Below are positions 45,869-56,887 of a stretch of 64,000 nt of DNA, piece after piece. The notes below the pieces were generated by a model. That model had not been told where the DNA came from. It saw only the letters and a program-made list of their open reading frames with translations, and ran no database searches. The DNA lies in NCBI GenBank assembly GCA_029532415.1, contig JAQOTA010000047.1, positions 3,534,001 through 3,598,000 of the forward strand, given 5' to 3'. Made by a program: the position numbers and the translations under genes. The stretch is from Marasmius tenuissimus (Eukaryota; Basidiomycota; Agaricomycetes; Agaricales; Marasmiaceae). Position 1 is the first letter of the stretch, and every line of letters begins with the position of its first letter.

Positions 45869-47450
45869 TGTTGAATCTGTGGACTATAATTAGATCCCAG
45901 TATATCCGTAGTCCCAGTTCACTCTTCCTGTCATGGTATTATGCGGGACAATGCATTCGCTATTGTTCCATTTGTCTATTGTTCACTATGCTCATATGTA
46001 CAGGTTCTATTGTCACTGTGGGCGTTGGGTAGGTCACTATTCAACCAGCTGATTTGACCTACCTGAGGTCAGTATTCAACCAAACAATGGGTGATTGGTA
46101 GGTTGCACTGCAACCTTTACCATTTAGGATGATTTGCAACCTATTTCCCGCCACATCACCTCCAACATTTTTGATACCGCAGGGACCCAGTAGGTTGTTC
46201 ATAGATCACCAATAGGTTGGTCTCTCTCCTAATCATATGCCTGTGCTAGCAGGGCATTTTGTCTGGTTCTTCCTGATTCATACCACGGTAGATTTTTCGT
46301 TGGTAGCAAATATTTATTACAAGTAGGTATAGCATATGTACAAGTGAGAGGTATGTAATATAACATGCTCAATATTACAGAAAGGCCAGGCGTGGGTTGG
46401 AGGATGATGAAGCAAGACCAATATGTAGTTAGGGATGCTGGTAAGATCTGCATAGGGAACTTGAGGCTCTGAATGATGTATTGTTAGTCAATCAAGAGAA
46501 AAAGGGGGAAAAAGCTCAACATACCTGCCATGTGCCCGAAAAAATAAATCACCAGACTGCTTGATTGTCCTCCACCTCCCACCCTCCATGTCTTCCAGTA
46601 ATATCTTATCAGAGATAAAGGTTAGTGACCACAGCTGAGAGGGCGAGAGCGTGCAGATCAGAGGACAAGACCAAGAGAAAACAGCAGACAGTTCAATGGA
46701 TAGGGTATTCAAGGATTGTTAGGAATATTCTTGACAGTTGATGCAGACATTTCAGTCAATCTTGAAGTTGAGGCGTCCTGAGGCCGTTACAACAGCAGAA
46801 TGTACGGACAGGAGGGGACAGGAGGGGAGGAAGCTTGGGGAAAGCTCAAACATGTGCTGAGAGTTGTGAGCTGGCAGTTACAGTAGCCCCGAGTCAAGTG
46901 GCTTGTCAGCTTACTAAGAACTGAGCAGAGGCTCCGGCAGATGCTGTAGGACTTAGAGATTTTGAACAAACATTGGCACATGTAATTTACATTCCTCAAG
47001 CTTTTGGATTCCAGTAAATCTCTTATGTGTTGGGTATAATTGAGTTATAAATGTAACAGAGCATTACTTGAAGCCATTTTTAGACTGTCGAAAAGAGTGC
47101 AAGAAAGTCAACCTAATGGCCAACCTGGCTTTGGATCCTCGGCATAGGTTACTCAGGACCATCCAATTTTGGCATCAACCTACGGCACCTGAAAATAGGT
47201 TGAGAGTGACTTTTCACCCTGGTTTAGGTTGGCCAGCAACCTAAGGTACGCTCACAGTGTGCCTCCTTATATGGTAGTTCTATTGTATCTTCATGTATAT
47301 AAGCTCGTAGTTCTCTATCTGAATCTACAGTGTGCTTGAGCTTCTACGTCTCGCCTCTATATCTCTAAACTCCTCTCTGGTAAGTAGTAGTGTAGCCATG
47401 TTGTAGTCCTCTGCGCTAGGCATCATGCTGGCCGTCATGCCGGCTCATCA
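45869..47450 (+). repeat. 3' LTR, interrupted
   Basis: LTR halves 45869-46013 and 47260-47450 surround the inserted element. Near its end the 3' LTR has 12 extra bases (a second GCATGCCGGC-like block, CATCATGCTGGCCGTCATGCCGGCTCATCA against CGTCATGCTGGGTCATCA in the 5' LTR). Confidence 0.93.
46014..47259. mobile_element. Non-autonomous DNA transposon with CACTGTG ends
   Basis: 1246 bases absent from the 5' LTR and the solo LTR at the same site. The ends are inverted: CACTGTGGGCGT at the left, CACTGTGAGCGT at the right (reverse complement). Many AGGTTG/CAACCT units lie within about 200 bases of both ends, as expected for subterminal transposase-binding repeats. No transposase is encoded; only short frames occur. 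The ends recall CACTA-like fungal elements. Flanks suggest a target duplication of 2-3 bases (TGT against TGC), not perfect. Confidence 0.85.
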
Positions 47451-47455
47451 CTTTA

Positions 47456-49540
47456 ATGATGATGTATGTTGTACATGAATAGCATCTGTAATTTCAAAAT
47501 CTCTCGCACCAAAGAACAAGAGCCTTTGGAAGTAGAAAGTCCCACCAGTTGTCGAGCGGAAGGTGCAACAAGGCTTATCAATACAGCTAATACTCATCCT
47601 GGCTGGGTATCTCCGTCCAAGCTACATGCCCTCGCAAGACTAAAGTGTACGGTGGACATGCTCTCAACTTGGATATCGTTCTCAGAAAACTAAGGTGGCT
47701 AAGGTTCGCGGACGAAGGGGTGTTTTGTGTTGATGAAGGAATGTTGCCTTTAGGTCGTCTGGTAGTGGTCGGTATCAATACCGACGTGATTCTTCCTTTT
47801 TGATGCCCACACGTTCGGTACGTCGCTTTTTTAAATACCCCGGCTAGCTCCAATGTGAGCATCTGGTTCTCCCGGGCTAGATTCGCTCTTTGACATTCTA
47901 CTTTTCAACCTGGGCACCACCCTGGGGAAAGTTCTCGGCTCACTGTAAAACGATCCGCACTTCTAGAATAGATGTGCTTTGAGTGTCGTAGACTCAGAAG
48001 GGCCAGCTTCGTACGAACTTGTATTGGTCGCTGGTCTCACGTTGCCTACTCCCATAGCCAGGTGCTCCTGATTGCGGAGTCAGCATATCACGCCCATCGC
48101 CGGCTCTCTTGAAACTGATTTTCTTCTTCACGCATGCAGATTATAGATATCGAAGGCTCCACATCGCCCCGTCAACTCATGGATATCGGTCCTAACTGTC
48201 GGCGCCCGATCTTCTGTTCTCGTGAAGAAACAGAGATCTGCAGGGTACCGCATGTCCATTCCATTCACGGCTTCAGGCTATCGGCGTAAGTTGCATACTT
48301 CACGTTCCCCTCTAGAAATTCCCTCGAACCATTCAGCAGGTATTTTATGCTCTCATTTCCTCAAATCCTTCGTCTGGATCCTGTCTTGAATAGACGATTT
48401 CTCTCTACTCATGAGTATATATGATTACCTTGGAACTGCGAGTACTTCCTTTCCCCAGGTTATGTCTATTCTGTATGGCCATATTCGATAATGGCTCGAT
48501 CACAGGGACGCTTGTCTGGTGCTTTCGTTATGCTTGAATGTTTTCTACATTTTATTGCTCGGCCATCATCTACTACCGGGCCCCCACTCTGATCTTCCAG
48601 ACGAATAAACCAGCGAAGGCCACCTGCAGGGCTGTCTAACGTAACAATGGGAGAATCCTTCAGATTATAGTCTTTTACGTCGTCTGACCCCTCACCATAC
48701 CACTCTCGTCTTCGGTTCATGACGCCATACTACATTTTTGAACAGCCATTCTGCCCGCATATGTGCAGTATAAAGTAACAAACTTCTCGGTTTGTCAACC
48801 CCTGGCCCTTCATTTTTCCTCGTTTGTTTTGTGGGGTCTGTCGGACGAAGGCGAAGAAAAGGCGCTGTGCCGAGCACAGTGTCACGCGACTTCTTCAGGG
48901 CAGGTTATTTCGCGACTTCCTTTCGTCGTTCCACGATAAAAGATCAGGGTGCTTGGTGAGCACCGTCATCTACTGATGTCAATTCCATAAGCTCTGACCT
49001 CGAGCTACCCTCATAGCTACATGAGAGTTGGATGGAATAGTACCCTATGATCTCTCGGCGTACAAGCCTCAAGGACATGTCGAACGTGGTGAAGTCCACC
49101 TTTCATCCGCTCAGGACAACGAGTGTAATTGAAGCCCCGGCGTCCACGCTCCCTGCATTATCCTCTGTATTGAAGAGACTCTAATAGAGTTAAAACATTC
49201 ATCTTCCCGAAAAACGTGAGCTTTCACGACATTATGGCTAATGCCCATGTCAACGCCCCCATCAACGGGAACTCGCCACGGGATTCTCAGGTCGCCAAAA
49301 GTTGCATTTTGCACCTTTAGCACCTCCTGGTTTCAATAGAGAACTGTATGTCCCACAAAGTCCTCATTCCCATGTTACGACGCAGGTTCCACCCCATCAG
49401 GGTCATAGCAGAATTCATGAACACGAGTAGGCTCAAGTGAATAGGTACGCCACGTCTGACGGGTTTATAAACCTCCTCGTTCTGGCTCCCGTTCCTCACT
49501 CAAACCATTAACAGTAGCAGTCTCACTATCTCTCCTAAAC
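47456..49540. other. 2.1 kb without a supported gene
   Basis: Short frames at 48137-48290 (plus) and 48466-48877 (minus) have no recognised features. A TATA-like TTTATAA at 49464-49470 lies about 75 bases before the hydrophobin start. Confidence 0.4.
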
Positions 49541-50005
49541 ATGCGAATCAAGCGTTCCCCCGTTTTTGTCTCCTCCCTTGCGGCTGTCACACCCACTCAT
49601 CATACCAAACCCGTCAGCGAATACAACACTAGTGATTTGCAGTGCTGTGAGACCACGGGGACCGTTGAAGACCCCAGCATTGCGGCAGTCCTTGCAGCAA
49701 TTGGCGTCGACGTCTTGGACCTCAACGTTCTCATCGGTCTCACCTGTTTCCCGATCACCGCTATCGGTGGGGGAAATGGTGCATGGTTAGTCGGATTCGG
49801 GTATTTTCACTGCTACAGTCTTATGCTAACATTGCTCTTTACAGCTCCGCAGACCCTGTGTGCTGCGAGCACAACAGTCACGGTAAGACGAATCGAGCTT
49901 GAGAATTTTTTTCACGCTCTTCACTTCTCTCTACGGTGAACTGATGCAATTCTCCTAGGTGGTTTCGTCTCTATTGGCTGTGTTCCCATCAGCCTTCAAG
50001 TTTGA
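49541..50005 (+). CDS. Class I hydrophobin lacking the first cysteine
   Basis: Three exons (49541-49785, 49845-49882 and 49959-50005; donors GTTAGT and GTAAGA, acceptors TTTACAG and CTCCTAG) give 109 residues. Hydrophobins are secreted proteins that self-assemble at air-water interfaces and coat fungal surfaces. The cysteine pattern is LQCCETT, LTCFPI, ACSADPVCCEHN and IGCVPI, that is CC, C, C, CC, C. The usual first cysteine would fall at the Tyr of EYNTSDLQCC (TAC, one base from TGC), leaving seven cysteines. The N-terminus MRIKRSPVFVSSLAAVTP is a rather weak signal peptide. Introns before the fourth-block cysteine region fit Agaricomycete hydrophobin genes. Confidence 0.9.
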
Positions 50006-51530
50006 GAATCGTCAAACTCGATCACGATGTGCACGTTGTGCACTATTAAGCATCTCGTGTTCGGAGGAACTTCGTTGTTGACATTGTACGATTCAAATAT
50101 GGCCACAGTTTCAGTTTCTTAGGTTTGCAATCGGGGCCCCTTCGGCATCGGACTTTCTATGTTTGTACAATGAACTGCTTATGATATGCTTCCTCTCAAT
50201 CGTCGGAGGTGATACTCAATGAATTGATATGGTGGAAGATCTGACAATCTCAAACGGCCGGGAGCCTTTCTAAGTACATTTTATTCCAAATTTTATCTTT
50301 CGACGCGTGATATGAAGTCATAGAATAAGGTATCAAGAATGAGAGCGAGGACTACAACGGTATGGGTGGGTTTAAGGTGAGGGAGTGAGCGGCAGGGATC
50401 ATACAAGCCTTGATTAAATCGTCTATCCGATAGGAACTGGAGACGGAGTGACCTCACAGATTTAGCGTACCAACCTGCGTCATTTTTGAGGTGTGAATGG
50501 GCAACCGTCGAGATAGTTTGTATTGTACGGGTCGGAGACTAGGCCAAACCTACGGTGTACATGAAGGAACAGTAAGACTGGAGGATAGAGAAAGTACGAT
50601 TCTCGAAGGTTATGAAGAGCATACTTGTCCGATAATGGTCAGGAACGCCCATCATGAGTCGGTAATAACGAATGGCATTATTCAATCAAAGTCCGTTGCT
50701 AACGATGCAATTACAGAACGAAGGTAATGGTACCTAGGAAGTATAACCGAATTCGTCTCAGTACGGGTTCTCTCTTACACCAACACCTCGCGAGTTCTCG
50801 ATGGGTCGTCGGATTATGTTCTGAGATATACATAGTCAACATCAGAGGTTCGACCAAAGGTCATAGATTCGGTGAGGAAGTCATCCTCACCTCCGACATG
50901 TTGACACCGATTTTGAACAAAAGCAATTCTGTTTCCAACCATGCCCCTCCCCTGTTTGGAAGAACGGGCAGACTAAGTCCCGATAATCCAAGGTAGCCAG
51001 ATTTGAGTTGCATACCTTCATGAGAAAGACGAAACCCAGGGCTGCTGAAGGCGCGGACAGCAGCGTCTCGAGGGAAGGGAGGTTCAGCTTTTGCGAGGGG
51101 TAGAACTGGTGATAGTGGGTCTGTGTGGGATGAGGTGAATGCGAGCCCGGTACTTCGAAGTATAGGCTGTGAACGAGTGGGAGTGAGAATGGACATGAGC
51201 GGTGCGCGTGGTGAAGCTTAATTGACAGTTCATCCTAGCTTGGAACCGTGGTATTTTCGTGCGAGCTTAAATTCTACGACAAGGTTCAGTATTGTGTCAG
51301 GTGTGACTCTTGTGCGGAAAGTCGCGGTACAACCCACGTTCAAGTGAACAGAAGAGGCTTCTAATGGACGGGTATAGCCCGATATGTACATGAGCCTTTG
51401 GGATAGGAATTCTTGAGTTTCAAAAAAGAGATCATGATTCGTCGCAAGTTGAGATTATTTATTAGTGCTCGATAGTTTTACGTCTTAGACAAATCATATG
51501 CTTTCCTCATTTCTCAGAATCCGCATCATC
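50006..51530. other. 1.5 kb, no certain gene
   Basis: A plus-strand frame 50497-50727 and a minus-strand frame 50861-51196 (111 residues, GLSGLSLPVLPNRGGAWLETE) are open but show no motif, splice partner or paralogue. They are left unannotated. Confidence 0.35.
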
Positions 51531-52655
51531 CTAGCCTTTCACATTCGAAGTCGCCATAGTAGAAACGGGGGTCTGAGACTGTGACGGAGGCATGGCCTGC
51601 TGACCTTGCCCCTGCTGCATCGGAGCCCCATTCATCGGAGTCTGAACGGGAGCCCACTGATGCGTATTCGGACCGTACATGTCCCCGTTCGAAGGAGCTT
51701 GATTTGGGTAGGCGTACGGTTGTTGAAACTGTGTCTGTTGTTTTCCCTGGGGTTGGGCTTTGGGAGATCCGAAGTAATGAGCGTTGTGGGTCGAGGTTCT
51801 CCAGACGGTGCGGTTGGAATCCCGAGTTTTGGCGACAATACAGAGAAGGAGGGTTACGACGCAATAAAACAAGACTGATTGGAAAAAAACAGAATACCTT
51901 CGACTTGAGCGATCCAGAATACAGCAGAACGGAATGAAACACGTACGCAGAGCGAAGCAAGTATAGGCGATTCCTTTGATTGGTCCGAATTCGGTACAAA
52001 GGACTTTTAGAAACTCGGTGTCTGGTAAAACGAGGCAAGGGGACTCTTCAATGAATCGCCAATCTGGCAAGAGATGTAATACTTACTACCGTTTACTGCT
52101 CTGCAAAAGAGCGATAGGTCGACCTTTCTACCCGTCCAGGTGATCCTCACAACCATGGCTTGTTCGGTCTTGATTCCTGCAACGAGCCAGATTATTGACA
52201 GCGCGACTGGACGATGGCGAGTTTCAAGGGTTAAAAGTAAGGCTCGGAAGAGGTTGTAAGGCGGGAGATCGCACCTAAAATAGGTAGTTCGGTGATATTC
52301 CATATCGTTGGACTGGATTTCGAGACAAGACTGATGATGCCACTGATACAGACAGGCACAAAGATTAGTCGTGGAAAGAATGAGTCTGTTAAAATGGAAG
52401 GTAAACCGACAGAGTAGGAAGCATGATAATGGTCAACACAGCAGCTACCAATGCGACAATTTGGAATGGGAAAACATCATGGGCCTCATTATCGGTTACG
52501 ACGATGGTGTGTATCGTGATCCCAGCGAGTGCCAGGGTGAGGAGGCAGACTAAGACTGAGGAAGAATATTAGTTCGAATACTGGGGTATGCATTGGCCGC
52601 AAGGAAACAAACCAAACACTCCAAAACGGAAGAATTGCAGCACGCTGTTGGGCAT
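51531..52655 (-). CDS. Four-helix MARVEL-like membrane protein (copy 5)
   Basis: The start is ATG at 52655 (MPNSVLQFFRFGVFV), followed by a GTTTGT intron. It encodes helix 1 (LVCLLTLALAGITIHTIVVT), helix 2 (FQIVALVAAVLTIIMLPTLG), ISLVSKSSPTIWNITELPIL, helix 3 (ALSIIWLVAGIKTEQAMVV), a loop (LSLFCRAVNGS), FLKVLCTEFGPIKGIAYTCFALR, helix 4 (VLFYCVVTLLLCIVAKT), SNRTVWRTSTHNAHYFG and a Gln/Pro/Met-rich tail ending TSNVKG. It is the closest relative of copy 4; exon borders coincide. The membrane part is well conserved, while the tail diverges but keeps its Gln/Pro/Met bias. Confidence 0.8.
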
Positions 52656-54842
52656 TTCGAGAAACGAAAGTTGAACGAAAGAGCAAAAGGCGGGATTGTT
52701 GAAGAGATGGGCGCGATATAAGCTTTACTTCGATCCAGGGCCGATTAGACACTGGGCAGAGCTATCAGAGTAAGCGGCGGTTCGAGGGGCAGTAGCTACA
52801 TCTCATGTCAACGGCTTTTCATGTATATATAGCCCAGAAACGCCCAGCCTTGGTGCCAGGTTTCTTCGGCTTCAGTTGGATATCAAGCTTTGTGCTCTTC
52901 TGGTGCCTCGGATCTAACGATGCTACCGTTCGAGTAGACCGAGTATTCCGACAAATGTGATCCCGCAAAGAGGAAGTCCCGGCTATGGGTCGTGAGCTGA
53001 ACGGAGCAAAATCCTGCCCAATGATGTAGTTGTAATGCAAAGACTGCTTGCGTAGAACCGCCATGGCCGGAAATGATGTCGCGCAGCACGGCCAAAGTCG
53101 TGATCGGCATACTTTCGCCGTAACTCTTCGGCCAAAGCGAAGAGGGGTTTCCTCGGCGTGTGGGGCTGGTGGAGCGCAACGTCATGCAATCACGGCCATC
53201 AAACGGCCATGGCTCCATCGTACCATACTTGTCAAGGTTGAATCTCTTCGCCAGACCACCATCATCCTGGATCATGATGGACGATGTGACGGCTAGTACC
53301 GGACAAATCTCCAAGTATGTTTTGATTCCCTCGTAGCATGTAAGGATCTAATCCACCTCTTTAACAGCTTTTGCCAACCAACAACTCTGGGATAGTACCC
53401 TCAACAATGAGCCTAATTTGGTTTGATATGGGGAAGGCCTTCTGACCAAAGGTGTGTATTCTGCACTGACGCTCCAATATAGCTCGCTGATATGAAGAAA
53501 TTTCGTGTAGCCGAGCCCCCAGTTCTGCATGGATCGTGTTCAAGGCCGTGTCAATAAGAACCCACGTCAAACTAGAGTCAGCGCGCAATAGCTCACGAAT
53601 TTCACAATTAACATCATATTTGCATCATCAGGTCAGCCCTCGCGCTTTTCCCATCTCCGATATGGGTCTGATCGGCTTGGTGAAAAGCGTTACCACAATG
53701 AAGTTCATGAAGGCGTATGACGTGGTACTCGCCGGTGCGTGCTGAGGCTATAGGGGACGTGGGAGAGAGGAAATAGCGGGTCCACCGGTCGGAGACCCAC
53801 GATAACATGCTATAGGTTCGTTATAGAATTCGTGTTTTCCTCCCTTCCCTGTGCTGATCAATCTCTGAAGATCTATGACAGCGACAGCCGTCAGTCACCT
53901 TCGAAGACAGCGTAGAGCTCAACCGTAGGTTCTTACCCTGTGCTCTCCCGATATTCTTTCGCAGGATCGCGTAAAGATTGGGTTACAGCGAGATCGACTC
54001 AGTGGCTTCCTCTCATGTGGGCGACGAGCCATTTTCTTTCATCTTCTCCCCGAAGAAAGCCGATCAATCATCCATCGGAGTCCCCATAACGTGACATATT
54101 CGCCCTGCCAAGGGAGGTTTCCGGTGCTTTAGCCGCCAAGGCACTGGACTAAGCACGGTCAAGTACGAGACAATTCTACTTACTCGAGCCTCTCTGACTC
54201 AATGTGCAGGTCGATTGCTCTCGAAGTCGTTGATTGCTACCATTGCTGAACGGCTCGTCTCCAGACCCATCGTTTACCACTCGGGTCATGCTATGTGCCG
54301 ATGCGAAGCAACACGGGGCCCCACAATGCTCGAATGCAGATACGATTCAATGTACTCTCATTGCGCGGATCTAATGATCATATGGTATTCTCTTTCCCGA
54401 TGCTGCTCGTGTCCCTGCGCAGCATGTTCGATATCATGCATCAGCACACTCAACATTTTCCTGTTCGCCTCTGGATCGCCTCTGATCCCTCAACTAAAAC
54501 CCCTGCCATTCGTTTCACGTGTCGGATAATCGAGGGACTGCGTCATCAAATTCCTAAGGGAGCCTTCATTCGCGCTCGAACGTTGACAGGCAGTCGTGAA
54601 CAACAATTGGTACTACTTGAAGATTACAAAAATCATGGGAATTCCGTATCGAGAACCATCGTCTGAGCTTATTGACGGGGTTCAGCAGTCGAATCATTCT
54701 AGACCGGCGACGGGTATACAAAACTCACCTCTTCATCTTCGCTCAGATATACGTTCGGCGCAGCGACTTGGAAACGACTTTCATAAGTACACGTTCCTTC
54801 TCCACCTATCGCAAACTGATCAAGCTTACCTCTTTCTCTCCA
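52656..54842. other. 2.2 kb with one possible decayed gene
   Basis: Minus strand 52883-53530 has one long frame interrupted by a single TAG at about 53348: the part after it reads ILTCYEGIKTYLEICPVLAV, MIQDDGGLAKRFNLDKYGTM, EPWPFDGRDC, which looks protein-like but is not recognised. It may be a pseudogene or lack a correct exon model. Plus-strand frames at 54215-55001 overlap the peptide gene and were rejected. Confidence 0.35.
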
Positions 54843-55230
54843 CTAGATCCACACCTTCCAGTGATCAACCACGTCGACCTCGTTCTGAACGGATGGAAGA
54901 CCTCTCAATTGCTTGCAACGGAGAATGAACGGAGAAACTGTACCTCAGGTTCAGGCTCTCGCTTGATCCAGACTTTCCAATGGTCGACTGCATCGACGTG
55001 ATTTTCCTACAAATTCAGGTCCGGAGACGTGAGTACTCGTATTTGACAACAACAAGGTTCATCGAGTGCATTACCTCCGATCGTACGGCAACGTCCTACA
55101 GAGTCGAGGAGCGGATATGAGTGATGAATGTCTCGGGAATGGTAAGGTGACATACCGGTGCCGCAATGGGAGCTGCGAAGACGCTCGAGGCGTACGTGAC
55201 GAGGAGGAGAATGGTTGAGAATGAGAACAT
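54843..55230 (-). CDS. Secreted peptide precursor with two VD.VDHWKVWI units
   Basis: Four exons: 55230-55156, 55095-55075, 55006-54944 and 54884-54843. All borders are canonical (GTATGT/CTGTAG, GTAATG/TTGTAG, GTACAG/GTTCAG) and all introns are phase 0. Product: 66 residues. Residues 1-20 (MFSFSTILLLVTYASSVFAA) form a strong signal peptide. After a short pro-part (PIAAPDVAVRSE) comes a 13-residue unit, NHVDAVDHWKVWI (34-46), then KREPEPE with a Lys-Arg (47-48), then the second unit NEVDVVDHWKVWI (54-66) at the C-terminus. The units agree at 11 of 13 residues, yet seven of the shared codons differ synonymously, so the peptide appears to be selected. The plan resembles Kex2-processed fungal repeat precursors. 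No modifying enzyme of a known RiPP type lies nearby. Function unknown. Confidence 0.75.
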
Positions 55231-56887
55231 GGCCAGCAGCGAGGGAGATCACTGATATTCGACGACCTGGGCTGCCCATTTTATAGGCGTCTACCCTGCA
55301 CGAATGGCCTCAAAGGGTCGCAGAATTTCTTGATATCACGCTGCGGCAAGGCACCTGTGATGCTGGAGTTGTATCTGAAGGCTTCATCTGGCCATTGCTG
55401 TTAGGATGAGTCCGAGATACATCATTTGACGTCCAGTATGTATAAAGCTTGGAGTCGATAAGCGTCAATTTCCCGGTCCTGGTCCCTGAGACCCCCCAGA
55501 AATGGCACTATTAACGACTTGCTGATCCTCAGGACGTTCATGTCGCCCAAGATCTATCAAGGAGAACCACTGGAATCGTGGCGAAAGGTATAGATACCAC
55601 TCGGCCCTGACCTACACGATACTGAGGACTTTGATTGTCATTGGGATAGGTTGACTGCGGGCATTGGAACTTGCTTATCATTAGCCACCTGCTCACGATT
55701 TCTAACCCGGGAGAGCACACGGGACACAGGATACATGTGGCACAGCAGCACCCCTTGATTCCATCTGTGACTCTGCGCATACACCTCCCAGTCTCTTCAC
55801 TTCAGGTATCAAATCTTTGTTCAATTCACGGGCCTCAATTTCACGTTGATATAAAGCTGGTGCATTCAAGTCCCGACCATCAAGGACCACACGACCACAA
55901 GAGACCACAAGTCCCGTGGCCGGCTTGACTTGTCCAAGGTTCGGATAAACATCATGATGGTTCGCATAGCTCGACTCTTACATAACTGAATGGGGCTCCC
56001 CAAATCGATTTGCTGGCAATGTCGCTTTCCATACTGCATAAACCAAGCTAGAAGCCATGTTTCTGCTTTCTGGGCTGCCATATTTCAGCGTAGACCACGC
56101 GAAGCGAGGCCTTGTATGGCGGGCCTTTTATCGATCAGAACTCACGTCGATGGCCACAAACTATGCATTTCCGAGTACTGTATCTCTCACTGAACGTCGG
56201 GATTGAGGGTTTACAAGAGCGAACTCGATGTCTGTTACCACGGTGAGTGGACCCCAACGGTCAATTTCCTGCCAACTGTAGTCTCCGCATAGTCCCAATT
56301 ACTTCCAACGTCGAGTCAAGTGGAGGTTCACAATCAGTGACTAGAAGCCAACGAAACGCAGTTTCCTTTGTCTAGCGGCTCACATGTCAAGGTTCCGACT
56401 TACAAGGAAAGGATGTCGCCCTTTTGGAGATAATCGATGATTTATATATCACTTCCTTGTTTTCGTGCAAAGCCGTGGGTACACTATGGACTTTAGTGCA
56501 CTATTTCGAGCGAAACGGCGGTAAGTGAGTGGCGCATCTTACCATGACATTTACAGCCTTAACTTTACTCACACTCAATGTGGCCATACCGACGGTCCAG
56601 CGAAGTCGCGAATCCGTCGGATGTTGTTTAGACAATCAATATAATGTGTCAGTGAGGTAGATCGCATGATGAATGAATTAGCGACTATTGTATTCTTTGC
56701 ACGCCGAACGCCAAGTTTGACTACTTTGACAGCTTGTCAGTATGGAGTGGAGTTACGATCGGGCAACGCCCATTTGTTGTCAATGAAGATAATCGGGGTG
56801 CCTAGGGTCCTTGCTCATATGGGCAAGGTTCATAACTTTCGAAAAGGCGTGTTCCCCTCGCGTTCTACCCACTCGAATGCTCACTGG
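55231..56887. other. 1.7 kb intergenic
   Basis: Upstream region of the peptide gene and of the large membrane protein gene (divergent). No gene or repeat could be supported. Confidence 0.4.

Larger units (their letters stand above)
39737..47450 (+). mobile_element. Ty1/copia LTR retrotransposon, inactive
   Basis: Full-length element of about 7.7 kb bounded by the 5-bp target duplication CTTTA (39732-39736 and 47451-47455). LTRs are 39737-40058 and 45869-47450; the second is enlarged by an inserted DNA element. The order gag, protease, integrase, reverse transcriptase, RNase H is copia-type. Frames are broken by a solo LTR at 42420-42740, a shift near 42390, stops at 43923 and about 44140, a deletion after 45164 and a stop at about 45542. 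The YVDD box reads YVDN. The two LTRs differ at about ten positions in the shared part, so insertion is not recent. Confidence 0.95.

Noticed and set aside
54215..55001. Plus-strand open frames of 100-120 codons
   Set aside because: They overlap one another and run antisense to the peptide gene exons, with no motif or splice structure.
54843..55230. Assigning the peptide to the known dikaritin (ustiloxin-type) RiPP class
   Set aside because: No UstY-type or tyrosinase gene was seen nearby and the unit has no Tyr; only the general precursor plan is similar.
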